A stretch of 8,339 nucleotides of DNA from positions 1,887-10,225 of the forward strand of contig DITO01000175.1 in assembly GCA_002422065.1 (NCBI GenBank), written 5' to 3'. Source of the DNA: Erysipelotrichaceae bacterium UBA6182. Its GTDB lineage: Bacteria > Bacillota_I > Bacilli_A > Erysipelotrichales > Erysipelotrichaceae. The notes beneath the pieces were generated by a model. That model was not told the DNA's origin. It ran no database searches and saw only the letters and a program-made list of their open reading frames with translations. Position numbers and translations under genes: made by a program. Shown piece by piece: positions 1 through 6,670 of the stretch (its first letter is position 1; the number at the start of each line of letters is the position of its first letter).

Positions 1-798
1 CGTATTGATAATCAGCTTCGTGGACGTTCTGGTCGTCAAGGTGATCCAGGATTCTCACGTTTCTTCGTTTCAGTTCAAGATGATCTGATGATTCGATTTG
101 GATCTGAGCGCATGGAAGGACTATTTAAGACACTAGGAGATGTTGCTATTGAATCGAAGATGATTACACGCTCAATCACATCAGCACAAAAACGTGTTGA
201 AGGTGTTAACTTTGATGTACGTAAAACATTATTAGAATATGATGATGTTCTTCGCCAACAACGTGAAATCATTTATGATCAACGTAACTTCATTCTAGAA
301 AATGAAGATGTCCACGCGATCGTTAAAGATATGTTTGATCGTGTTGTCCTTAACCTTATTCGCTCATACACAACACCAAATGGTAAAGATGTGAAGATTG
401 ATTGGGAGGGACTTATTCCTGCCATTAATAAACTTGGATTTACAGATATTGATTTAAATCCTAAGACGATGTTGGATGTACCATTAAGTGACATTGAAGC
501 TAAACTCACTGAAATGATTTGGCAATTCTATGAAACTAAGATTGCTCCATATAAAGAAGTTGTTATTCCACTTGAAAAGACACTAGTACTTCGTATCGTT
601 GACCGTGCATGGGTAGAACACATTGACACAATGTCTAAGCTTCGTGAAGGGATCCACTTACGCTCTTATGCTCAAAGTAATCCACTTCAAGCTTATGTTG
701 AAGAAGGCTTTGCACTCTTTGAAGATATGCTTGCACGTGTATCAAATGAAACAGTCTTGTACTGCTTAAATTTACATATTGAGAAAAAAGAGAATTAA
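1..798 (+). CDS. secA: SecA preprotein translocase ATPase, C-terminal part (5' end outside window)
   Basis: SecA is the ATP-driven motor that pushes unfolded preproteins through the SecYEG channel at the inner face of the membrane. The reading frame is open from base 1 and gives 265 residues before TAA. The first residues hold the helicase motif VI segment QLRGRSGRQGDPG (bases 13-51), diagnostic of SecA nucleotide-binding domain 2, followed by FFVSVQDDLMIRFG and the helical scaffold/wing region (EYDDVLRQQREIIYDQR, then RAWVEHIDTMSKLREGIHLRSYAQ and NPLQAYVEEGFALFEDM). The protein ends at ...LYCLNLHIEKKEN, straight after the scaffold helix. The usual C-terminal linker and CxC...CH/CC zinc-binding tail, which contacts SecB or lipids in many species, are absent. 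The next gene, prfB, starts two bases after the stop, a common Firmicutes arrangement. The identification is secure; the ATG at 88 is internal, not a start. Confidence 0.97.
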   Translation, partial: RIDNQLRGRSGRQGDPGFSRFFVSVQDDLMIRFGSERMEGLFKTLGDVAIESKMITRSITSAQKRVEGVNFDVRKTLLEYDDVLRQQREIIYDQRNFILENEDVHAIVKDMFDRVVLNLIRSYTTPNGKDVKIDWEGLIPAINKLGFTDIDLNPKTMLDVPLSDIEAKLTEMIWQFYETKIAPYKEVVIPLEKTLVLRIVDRAWVEHIDTMSKLREGIHLRSYAQSNPLQAYVEEGFALFEDMLARVSNETVLYCLNLHIEKKEN

Positions 799-800
799 TC

Positions 801-1902
801 ATGGAACTCTATGAATTAAAGTATGCATGTTCAGATATCGTCTTCAAGCTAAAAGCGCTTGAAGACTCTCTTTGATGTTCCTTCAAAGAAACAACGCATC
901 CAAGCATTAGAAGCTTTAATGGATGAAGAAAACTTTTGGGGTGATAAGAAAGAAAGTGCTAAAGTCATTAGTGAACTCAATGGGCTTAGAAACACACTTG
1001 AATCATTAGAATCCTTAAAGACACAGTTCATTGGACTGGATAGTACGGTCGATTTACTTAAAGAATCATTTGATCAAGAAATGAAAGACATGGTCGAAAT
1101 GGAATACTTAGAAGCTTTCCAAGCTTTCGAACAGTTTGAAGTGAAAGTGCTATTATCTCATGACTATGATCAACACAATGCCATTGTAGAGCTTCATCCA
1201 GGAGCGGGTGGTACTGAGAGTCAAGACTGGGCTTCTATGCTCTATCGTATGTATACGCGTTGGGCAGAACGTAAAGGATTTAAAGTGAGTGTTCTTCATT
1301 ATCTTGATGGTGAAGAAGCAGGGATTAAATCAGTATCATTTAAAGTTGAAGGTCCTATGGCCTTTGGTCTTCTAAAAAGTGAAAAAGGTGTTCATCGTCT
1401 TGTGCGTATTTCACCATTTGATTCAGGTGGACGTCGTCATACATCATTTGCCTCTGTGGATGTTATGCCTGAGTTTGATAACAGTATTGAAATCAATATT
1501 GCTCCTAATGACATTGAAGTTGAAACCATGCGTGCATCTGGAGCGGGGGGACAGCATATTAATAAAACTGACTCTGCAGTACGCATGACTCATAAACCTT
1601 CTGGTGTTGTGGTCACATGTCAAAGTGGTCGCTCACAGCTGCAAAATCGTGAAGAAGCATTAAACATGATTAAGTCTAAACTATACCAACTAGAAATCGA
1701 AAAACAAGAAGCAAAACTTGCAGATATTAAGGGTGAACAACGTTCCATTGAATGGGGTTCACAAATACGATCCTATGTCTTCGCTCCTTATACGCTTGTT
1801 AAAGATGTAAGAACAGGGGTTGAAGAAGGTAACGTCGGAAAAGTCATGGATGGAGATATTGACCAGTTTATCTATGCAGTACTAAAATCAAATGTGAAGT
1901 AA
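801..1902 (+). CDS. prfB: Peptide chain release factor 2 (RF2), needs +1 programmed frameshift at UGA 873-875
   Basis: RF2 recognises UAA and UGA in the ribosomal A site and triggers release of the finished protein. Zero frame runs from ATG 801 for 24 codons (MELYELKYACSDIVFKLKAL...) to CTT TGA. Slipping +1 on CTT continues with GAT at 874, giving 366 residues, the normal RF2 length. The N-terminal piece matches the RF2 start (MEL-E-...-SL|D). Visible hallmarks are PGAGGTESQDWA, the stop-codon-reading tripeptide SPF at residues 204-206 and the catalytic GGQ at 249-251, close to the E. coli positions. A TTG at 859 would give an intact-looking frame but would delete the conserved N-terminus, so I reject it as the start. 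RF2 classically controls its own level through this frameshift: scarce RF2 lets the ribosome pause and slip. The slippery context is unusual (separate entry). The ribosome binding site is weak (AAGAGAA near 789-794), and translation is probably coupled to secA. Confidence 0.95.
864..876 (+). promoter_or_regulatory. prfB +1 recoding site (CTT TGA T)
   Basis: The slip codon CTT (870-872) precedes the in-frame stop TGA (873-875), as in nearly all prfB recoding sites. The usual helpers are poor here. The hexamer three bases upstream, normally AGGGGG-like and pairing with 16S rRNA, is GAAGAC (864-869 spans GAC TCT and flanks it), and the base after TGA is T rather than the near-universal C. The recoding itself is required, because RF2 domains lie on both sides of the stop in two frames. 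Confidence 0.85.
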
Positions 1903-1938
1903 TTGTGCGTAGCATCACAAATTAAAAAATAACCTACT

Positions 1939-1978
1939 AAAAACAATTCGATTATCCTAAGATATTTGAGTTGTTTTT
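1939..1978 (+). terminator. Probable intrinsic terminator after prfB
   Basis: The arms 1939-1949 (AAAAACAATTC) and 1968-1978 (GAGTTGTTTTT) pair over 11 bases with one G-U wobble, around an 18-base loop. The 3' arm supplies the T run, and the A-rich 5' arm could also serve the opposite direction. It lies 36 bases past the prfB stop, fitting the end of the secA-prfB transcript. The large loop and AT-rich stem make it weaker than the other two terminators in the window. Confidence 0.6.
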
Positions 1979-1995
1979 CATTAATCTGATACGAT
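1966..1995 (+). promoter_or_regulatory. Candidate sigma-A promoter for the iron transporter operon
   Basis: TTGAGT (1966-1971) is a fair -35. It is followed 18 bases later by TACGAT (1990-1995), preceded by TG one base upstream (1987-1988), which makes an extended -10. Transcription would start near 2001-2003, leaving a leader of about 40 bases before the ATG at 2042. The -35 overlaps the 3' arm of the prfB terminator. I found no convincing Fur or DtxR-type dyad on it. Confidence 0.4.
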
Positions 1996-2041
1996 AGTCA
2001 TGCAGACAAAGATAATACTCGCCTCTGCTGGAAGGATGTTT

Positions 2042-3058
2042 ATGAAGAAATTTTTAATAAGTTTAGGTTTGCTCGCTTTTGTACTTGCGGGATGTGCTCC
2101 TACTGTCACTCAAGAGGATTCAAAAGAACTCAATATATACTCGGCTCGCCATTATGATATTGATAAAGCAATCATCGCTTCATTTGAAGCAGAAACTGGT
2201 ATTAAGGTTAATGTTATTGCAGGGAATGGAAATGAACTACTTGAGCGTATGATTCGTGAAGCAGCACAACCTCAAGCTGATTTATTCTTAACTGTTGGTG
2301 CAGAGACTTTATATACAGGAATTAATGAAGATTTATTTGATGATGTGAATGTAGAGAGCTTTTCTTCAGTGCTTGATGAGCGCTACTATGGAGAAAAGTG
2401 GGTCGCTTACACTAAGCGTGCACGCGTCATCGTGTATAATAAGAATATCTATCCTAATGGCGTAAATGTAAACTCATATTATGATTTAGCTGGTCCTCAG
2501 TGGGCAGGAAAAGTTCTAACTCGCTCTTCAACCAACTCCTATAATATTGCTTTATTAGCTTCATTAATCTTAACTGAAGGAAATGAGAAAGCAACTGAAT
2601 GGGCAACTGGTGTTGTGAATAACTTTGCACGTCGTCCTACTGGAAATGATCGTGCCCAGGCTGCTGCTGTTATTGCAGGATTAGGTGATTTAGGTATTAT
2701 GAATACCTACTACTTAGGAATTATGATTAACAGTGCTGATCAGGCTGAGCGTGATGTTGCGAATAGTATTGGTGTTGTACTACCAGAAGATGTTCATGTG
2801 AATATCTCTTATGCTTCAATCTTAAAGAATGCTAAGAACTCAAAGAATGCACAACTATTTATTGATTATCTTCTAAGTGCAGAGAATCAAGCTATCTTCA
2901 TGAATCAAAATGGTGAATATCCTGTACGTAGTGATGTACAATTAACTGAATTACTAGCTTCATGGGGAGAACTAGATCCTCAAGAACTTGATTTTGAAAA
3001 ATTAGGACGTGTTTATGCCCAAGCGCTTATGATGTTTGATGCAGTTAAGTGGGAGTAA
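2042..3058 (+). CDS. Iron(III) ABC transporter substrate-binding lipoprotein (FutA/FbpA type)
   Basis: Extracellular binding protein, tethered to the membrane by lipid, that captures ferric iron (or a small ferric chelate) and delivers it to the permease encoded next. The start ATG 2042 is chosen because GGAAGG (2030-2035) sits six bases upstream and the product then opens with a perfect lipoprotein signal: MKK, a hydrophobic stretch, and the lipobox LAGC with Cys18 as the lipidated residue. The in-frame ATGs at 2000 and 2036 would misplace the signal. The protein is 338 residues. The mature part begins LNIYSARHYD (Y33, H37, Y38), the typical FutA opening. It carries TGIKVNVIAGNGNELLERM, ADLFLTVGAETLY, the hinge WVAYTKRARVIVYNK and the paired tyrosines Y223-Y224 (MNTYYLG) that ligate Fe(III) in FbpA/FutA proteins. 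The downstream permease and ATPase complete the importer. Class is confident; the exact ligand (free Fe3+, chelate or another metal) is inferred. Confidence 0.92.
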   Translation: MKKFLISLGLLAFVLAGCAPTVTQEDSKELNIYSARHYDIDKAIIASFEAETGIKVNVIAGNGNELLERMIREAAQPQADLFLTVGAETLYTGINEDLFDDVNVESFSSVLDERYYGEKWVAYTKRARVIVYNKNIYPNGVNVNSYYDLAGPQWAGKVLTRSSTNSYNIALLASLILTEGNEKATEWATGVVNNFARRPTGNDRAQAAAVIAGLGDLGIMNTYYLGIMINSADQAERDVANSIGVVLPEDVHVNISYASILKNAKNSKNAQLFIDYLLSAENQAIFMNQNGEYPVRSDVQLTELLASWGELDPQELDFEKLGRVYAQALMMFDAVKWE

Positions 3059-3061
3059 TGA

Positions 3062-4639
3062 TTGAAAAAAGCCGCAACTTTTAGTTTTATCTTTAGCACA
3101 ATTTGGATAGTCTCTATCCTTTTTGTGCTTTCTGAAAGTTTTGCGCGCTTCTTTATGGTAGCTTCAGATACATGGCAACATGTTGTCTCTGTCACTCTAC
3201 CAAACATTACTTCAACAACCCTCATCCTTGTAGGGGGAACTATGCTTATCAGTGGAATTTTAGGGGTATCGAGTGCTTACTTTGTGGTAACATTTGAGTT
3301 TAAATTCAGACGTTGGATTCGTTTTCTTCTATATTTACCTCTAGCAATTCCTCCTTATATCTTTGCCTATGTATTAACCTACTTCATTGGATATACAGGG
3401 TGGCTACAAACCACACTTCGATCATTCAATATCTTTGAACCACAGTGGTTTGAATGGAATAGTCTATTCATTGCGATGATGGTTTTTTCGCTCACACTTT
3501 ATCCTTATGTGTATATCTCGACTAAATCATTCTTGGAGAAATTCATGGGGAATTATGTCGAAACAGCACGTACTTTAGGATCTCGTAGTACTGGTATTTT
3601 CTTTAAAATTGCACTCCCTTTAGCAATGAGTGCTTTTATTGGAGGAATGGTGCTTGTTGCACTTGAAGTTCTTGGTGATTATGGAACTGTAGTATATCTC
3701 AATGTACCTACATTCTCTATTGCGATATTTAGAAGTTGGTTTGCACTAAGAGATTTTGATAGTGCCCTTCGCTTATCAGGAATCTTACTTATCATTGTGT
3801 TTGTAATCTTAATCATTGAACATTTCTTACGTAAAAACACAAAACAAGTCATGCCTGCGAATATAAGACCACTCAAGCGTAAACAACTCAAAGGATTTAA
3901 GCATATCGCTTTAGTAACATATTTCATTACTCTATTATTTGTAGCGCTTGGTTTACCACTTCTTCATCTAATATCATGGGCAATGCAAACCTTTAATCGC
4001 ATTTACTGGAATGATTTTGGTTCACAACTTTTTAATACTATGTTCTTAGGACTTGTGGTGACCTTTAGTATTGTAATCATTGGTTTTGTGATTGGTAACT
4101 ATACTCGACTTAAACATTCACCTTGGTCGATTGTTGTTTCTAAGATTACATTACTTGGATATTCAATTCCTGGGAGTGTGATGGCAATCTTAGTATTATT
4201 TGCGTTTATAACACTTTCAAGACAATTTAATCTCGCACTGACGGCAGGACTTGGTATGCTGATCTATGGGCTTATCATTCGCTATCTTGGATTGGGTTAT
4301 CAAAATATTGAATGGGGATTTAAAAAGATAGGGCTTAAGAATAATGAGATATCACAAACATTAGGTAAGACCTATCTACAAGGCTTATTTCAAATTGAAG
4401 TACCACTCCTTAAATCTTCATTTCTAGCAGCGTTTGCATTAGTATTCATTGATGTCATTAAAGAGTTACCACTCACCTTAAATCTAAGACCATTTAATTA
4501 TCATACCTTAGCGACACAGGTATATCAGTATGCTGGAGATGAGCGACTATTTGAAGCTGCAATCCCTTCACTAGCCATTATCCTTATTTCTATGGTATTC
4601 TTATATCCTGTAATTGTCAGCGTCAACAAGGAGGATTAA
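3062..4639 (+). CDS. Iron(III) ABC transporter permease, two fused membrane domains (FbpB/FutB type), TTG start
   Basis: Forms the membrane channel of the importer. The 525-residue protein shows about twelve hydrophobic segments in two halves joined by a basic stretch (RKNTKQ...RPLKRKQLKG). Each half has a cytoplasmic EAA loop that docks the ATPase: ETARTLGSRS...IALPL starting at E167, and a more divergent EISQTLGKTY...IEVPLL starting at E429. One chain therefore probably provides both membrane domains, as in FbpB-type iron and related permeases. The start is TTG 3062, six bases after GGGAG (3051-3055), which lies in the end of the binding-protein gene. The ATG at 3058 overlaps that stop but is in another frame and closes after eight codons. 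The gap to the upstream gene is three bases and to the ATPase gene one base, so the three are surely co-transcribed. Family is confident, substrate inferred from the neighbour. Confidence 0.93.
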   Translation: MKKAATFSFIFSTIWIVSILFVLSESFARFFMVASDTWQHVVSVTLPNITSTTLILVGGTMLISGILGVSSAYFVVTFEFKFRRWIRFLLYLPLAIPPYIFAYVLTYFIGYTGWLQTTLRSFNIFEPQWFEWNSLFIAMMVFSLTLYPYVYISTKSFLEKFMGNYVETARTLGSRSTGIFFKIALPLAMSAFIGGMVLVALEVLGDYGTVVYLNVPTFSIAIFRSWFALRDFDSALRLSGILLIIVFVILIIEHFLRKNTKQVMPANIRPLKRKQLKGFKHIALVTYFITLLFVALGLPLLHLISWAMQTFNRIYWNDFGSQLFNTMFLGLVVTFSIVIIGFVIGNYTRLKHSPWSIVVSKITLLGYSIPGSVMAILVLFAFITLSRQFNLALTAGLGMLIYGLIIRYLGLGYQNIEWGFKKIGLKNNEISQTLGKTYLQGLFQIEVPLLKSSFLAAFALVFIDVIKELPLTLNLRPFNYHTLATQVYQYAGDERLFEAAIPSLAIILISMVFLYPVIVSVNKED

Positions 4640-4640
4640 C

Positions 4641-5270
4641 ATGTTTCTAGAAGTTAAAAACCTAACATTTTCCTTTGGACAACACGTCTTATTTGAAAAC
4701 CTTAACATGAGTGTGGAAGCAGGCTCATTTACAGCAATTCTAGGACCAAGTGGTAAAGGAAAGACAACCTTACTACGATGTCTTGCAGGGCTTGAAAAGC
4801 CTGTATCAGGAACGATTATTCTTGATGGTAAAACCTTAACAAGTCATGACATACATATTGAACCCCATGATCGTAAAGTAGGATTACTATTTCAAGATTA
4901 TGCATTGTTTCCACACATGAGTATTGCGGATAATATTGGATATGGTGTAAGAAAAGAAGATAAAGCGTATAAGAAAATGATTGTGAATGAACTATTAGGG
5001 ATGATGGATCTTAAGGATTTTCATAATCGTAAGCCTTCACAGTGTTCTGGTGGTCAACAACAAAGGATTGCAATTGCACGTGCTTTAGCATCTCAACCCA
5101 AGGTACTTTGTCTTGATGAACCTTTCTCTAATCTTGATACTGAGCTTAAAGAGCGTATGAGAGGATTAATGAAAGTTTGGTTTAAACAAAAAGGGGTAAC
5201 TGTCATCATGGTTACTCATGATGTAAATGATGCGCAAGCGATGGCAGATACTATCGTTGAATTAAAGTAA
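4641..5270 (+). CDS. Iron(III) ABC transporter ATP-binding protein (FbpC/FutC type, short form)
   Basis: Cytoplasmic ATPase that powers the importer. ATG 4641 lies six bases after a near-perfect AAGGAGG (4628-4634) inside the permease 3' end; the TTG at 4614 lacks such a site. The 209-residue product has all ABC motifs in order: an aromatic F12 that could stack on adenine, Walker A GPSGKGKTT (35-43), Q-loop FQD (Q85), signature CSGGQ (135-139, C in place of the usual L), Walker B VLCLDEP (155-161) with catalytic E160, D-loop NLD and the switch histidine H193 in VTHD. It stops about sixteen residues after the switch histidine. FbpC-like ATPases usually have some 350 residues with a C-terminal OB/TOBE regulatory region; here that region is missing, so any iron-dependent feedback through it would be absent. 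No frameshifted remnant is evident before the terminator that follows 22 bases on. Confidence 0.94.
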   Translation: MFLEVKNLTFSFGQHVLFENLNMSVEAGSFTAILGPSGKGKTTLLRCLAGLEKPVSGTIILDGKTLTSHDIHIEPHDRKVGLLFQDYALFPHMSIADNIGYGVRKEDKAYKKMIVNELLGMMDLKDFHNRKPSQCSGGQQQRIAIARALASQPKVLCLDEPFSNLDTELKERMRGLMKVWFKQKGVTVIMVTHDVNDAQAMADTIVELK

Positions 5271-5292
5271 AACAAGATATCAAGAGATGTCT

Positions 5293-5326
5293 AAGACTAT
5301 CGATAAAAGTGTTGATAGTCTTTTTT
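5293..5326 (+). terminator. Intrinsic terminator of the iron transporter operon
   Basis: AAGACTATC (5293-5301) pairs perfectly with GATAGTCTT (5314-5322), and the 12-base loop can close further with A-U and G-U pairs. Six Ts follow from 5321. It sits 22 bases after the ATPase stop, where the operon should end. Confidence 0.9.
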
Positions 5327-5456
5327 CTGGTAAGAAAGCACCATGACATATCTATAGCTCTTATTTGCAAAGGTACAACTAATTATTGAGATTTAAGTCA
5401 TATTTTAATTACAGTTTCATTTAATTGTCTTTTTGATAAACTTTCGTAAAAACTGC

Positions 5457-5484
5457 TTGACCTTAAGGAAACATTCGATATAAT
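5457..5484 (+). promoter_or_regulatory. Sigma-A promoter of the MarR operon
   Basis: TTGACC (5457-5462, five of six matches to the -35 consensus), a 16-base spacer, then a perfect TATAAT (5479-5484). The predicted start is near 5490-5492, at the left edge of the dyad at 5494-5519. This is the best-looking promoter in the window. Confidence 0.8.
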
Positions 5485-5493
5485 GTTACTATA

Positions 5494-5519
5494 CATATAG
5501 TTAGTACACTAACTATATG
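5494..5519 (+). promoter_or_regulatory. Perfect 26-bp dyad, probable MarR operator
   Basis: The left arm CATATAGTTAGT (5494-5505) and right arm ACTAACTATATG (5508-5519) are exact reverse complements around the central AC. The dyad begins nine bases after the -10, so it covers the start of transcription and ends next to the ribosome binding region of the MarR gene. Long, AT-rich TTAGT...ACTAA dyads of this size are typical binding sites of dimeric MarR repressors. Autorepression is inferred from position. As RNA it would also fold into a hairpin just before the start codon. Confidence 0.8.
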
Positions 5520-5535
5520 GGAGAGTGAGTACATC

Positions 5536-5973
5536 ATGTTCGAAAATAATACAGTGTTTCAACTTATGAAAGTTGCAAGAATTCTTCGTAACAAACTAGA
5601 TTATATGTTAAATGATCACGATATTACTGCATCGCAGTTTTCAGTCCTTAACATTCTTTATCAAAGTGAAGTGCCTTTGGCATCATCTCAAATCGCAGCC
5701 TTTCTTAACTCGGATCGACCAACAATCTCAGGGGTTATCTTTCGTCTGGAAAAAAAGGGATTGATTAATCGAAAAAAAGATGACAACGATAGACGGGTTG
5801 AGCTTTTGATACTCACTGAAAAAGCAAAGGATGTCATTGATACACTAATTGAAAAATCTAACTTAATTAGCCATGAAGTAAACCAAATTATAAGTGAAAC
5901 GAATGACGCGAAATTTAACCTAACATTAATGACACTCAGTGATCATTTCGAAAAGGAAGGTAATAAGAAATGA
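5536..5973 (+). CDS. MarR-family winged-helix transcriptional regulator
   Basis: Dimeric DNA-binding regulator, most likely the repressor of its own operon. It has 145 residues, normal for the family. A helical N-terminus for dimerisation (VFQLMKVARILRNKLDYML) leads into DITASQFSVLNILY, the helix-turn-helix QIAAFLNSDRPTISGVIFRLEKKGLI with a recognition helix around 60-74, and the wing KKDDNDRRVELLILT with the conserved D85-R86-R87 triad. The C-terminal helices complete the dimer. There is no cysteine, so it cannot be an OhrR-like thiol redox switch; release by a small ligand is more likely. Start ATG 5536 has only a modest upstream site (GGGAGAGTGAG, 5519-5529). The stop TGA overlaps the next gene's ATG (ATGA at 5970-5973), implying coupled translation. 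The effector is unknown; the oxidoreductase neighbours suggest an electrophile, quinone or aromatic compound. Confidence 0.92.
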   Translation: MFENNTVFQLMKVARILRNKLDYMLNDHDITASQFSVLNILYQSEVPLASSQIAAFLNSDRPTISGVIFRLEKKGLINRKKDDNDRRVELLILTEKAKDVIDTLIEKSNLISHEVNQIISETNDAKFNLTLMTLSDHFEKEGNKK

Positions 5974-6662
5974 TAAGAAAAATCAAAAGAGTATTACAAG
6001 GGAACTTACTAACACTTAAGGAAACCTTTGAGGAAGGGTTCGGAACTGTTTCGTATCGATTCCACTTCGATAAGGAATTAACTTGGAAGGCGGGTCAACA
6101 TGGAATCTTTAGAATCGAAAATCCAAAAATCAAAAAGTCTATTCGCCCATTTAGTATTTCATCCTCACTTTCGGAGGGTATTGTTCAAATCACAACAAGT
6201 TTAAACGCAAATCCTTTAAGTGAATTCAAGTCAGCTTTAAGTAAAATCAAACCTGGTGACACAATTCGCATGTATGGACCTGCAGGTTCAATGATTGTAG
6301 GCGAAAAAAAGAACCTTGTCATGATTGCAGGGGGACTTGGTATCACTCCTTTTAGAGCAATTCTAAATGAATACCAAAAAGATAAGACTGGAACTCTAAA
6401 TATAAATCTTATATACATTGATAGTTCCAGTAGATATCTGTTTCTTCCAGAAATTATGGAAAGTAATGTTTCCTTTTACAGATACACAGATAAAGATGAG
6501 TTTTACAATATGATACACAAAATCACTTTAGAATTGAAAGACAATGCTGACTATATGATTTCAGGAAATCCTATGTTTGTTAAGTCGGTAAAGAAATCAT
6601 TAAAGAGTACATCAATAAGTTCAAAATCAATTAAGAAAGATCCATTTTTTGGATCTAAGTAA
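5970..6662 (+). CDS. FAD/NAD(P)H oxidoreductase, ferredoxin-NADP reductase-like
   Basis: Cytoplasmic flavoprotein of the ferredoxin reductase superfamily, which moves electrons between NAD(P)H and a partner or small acceptor through FAD. It has 230 residues with two domains. The N-terminal beta-barrel carries the FAD-binding RPFS (59-62, the family's RxYS/T), preceded by WKAGQHGIFRI and followed by the GPAG turn (103-106). The C-terminal Rossmann part carries GGLGITP (121-127) for the nicotinamide nucleotide and a divergent SGNPMFV in place of the usual CGPPxM. The end, DPFFGSK, resembles the FxGY-type tail. There is no [2Fe-2S] domain and no membrane segment, so the partner is unknown. The site AAGGAAGG (5953-5960) lies nine bases before ATG 5970, inside the MarR gene. 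Arginine is mostly AGA here, unlike the CGN-rich secA and prfB, hinting at different expression or ancestry. Fold is confident, substrate unknown. Confidence 0.87.
   Translation: MIRKIKRVLQGNLLTLKETFEEGFGTVSYRFHFDKELTWKAGQHGIFRIENPKIKKSIRPFSISSSLSEGIVQITTSLNANPLSEFKSALSKIKPGDTIRMYGPAGSMIVGEKKNLVMIAGGLGITPFRAILNEYQKDKTGTLNINLIYIDSSSRYLFLPEIMESNVSFYRYTDKDEFYNMIHKITLELKDNADYMISGNPMFVKSVKKSLKSTSISSKSIKKDPFFGSK
6638..6656 (+). repeat. Small inverted repeat at the end of the oxidoreductase gene
   Basis: AGATCCA (6638-6644) and TGGATCT (6650-6656) pair perfectly around a five-T loop. The hairpin lies four bases before the stop codon and directly ahead of the next gene's ribosome binding site (AAGGAAG, 6661-6667). 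With no T run after it, it is not a terminator; it could tune translation or RNA processing, or be incidental. Confidence 0.5.
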
Positions 6663-6670
6663 GGAAGACT

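Noticed and set aside
1379..1588. Overlapping + strand frame within prfB
   Set aside because: It is a +1 shadow across the most conserved RF2 region, without protein-like features.
859..1902. prfB as a single uninterrupted frame starting at TTG 859
   Set aside because: It has no good ribosome binding site and omits the conserved RF2 N-terminus, which is present from ATG 801 in the other frame and ends at the classical CTT TGA.
1903..1920. Small inverted repeat TTGTG...CACAA right after the prfB stop
   Set aside because: Five-base stem with no T run; too short to call a regulatory element beside the longer terminator hairpin.
1983..2020. Fur-box-like bases (TGATA, GATAAT) upstream of the iron operon
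   Set aside because: The half-sites do not form a 7-1-7 or 6-1-6 inverted repeat; the resemblance is limited to single AT-rich words.
2000..2041. Longer N-terminus of the iron-binding lipoprotein from ATG 2000
   Set aside because: No ribosome binding site before it, and it would put fourteen extra residues ahead of a complete lipoprotein signal that starts at ATG 2042 behind GGAAGG.
3058..3084. ATG 3058 overlapping the lipoprotein stop as start of the permease
   Set aside because: It is in a different frame and stops after eight codons; TTG 3062 opens the permease with a well-spaced GGGAG.
3679..3927. Minus-strand open frame inside the permease gene, and similar ones at 75-272, 279-509, 849-1031, 3013-3225, 6185-6418 and 6715-6990
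   Set aside because: All lie opposite strongly supported genes, show no family resemblance and have no promoter or ribosome binding site of their own; they are antisense shadows.
5327..5456. Possible small RNA or gene between the iron operon terminator and the MarR promoter
   Set aside because: AT-rich, with no open frame having a ribosome binding site and no stable hairpin with a T run.
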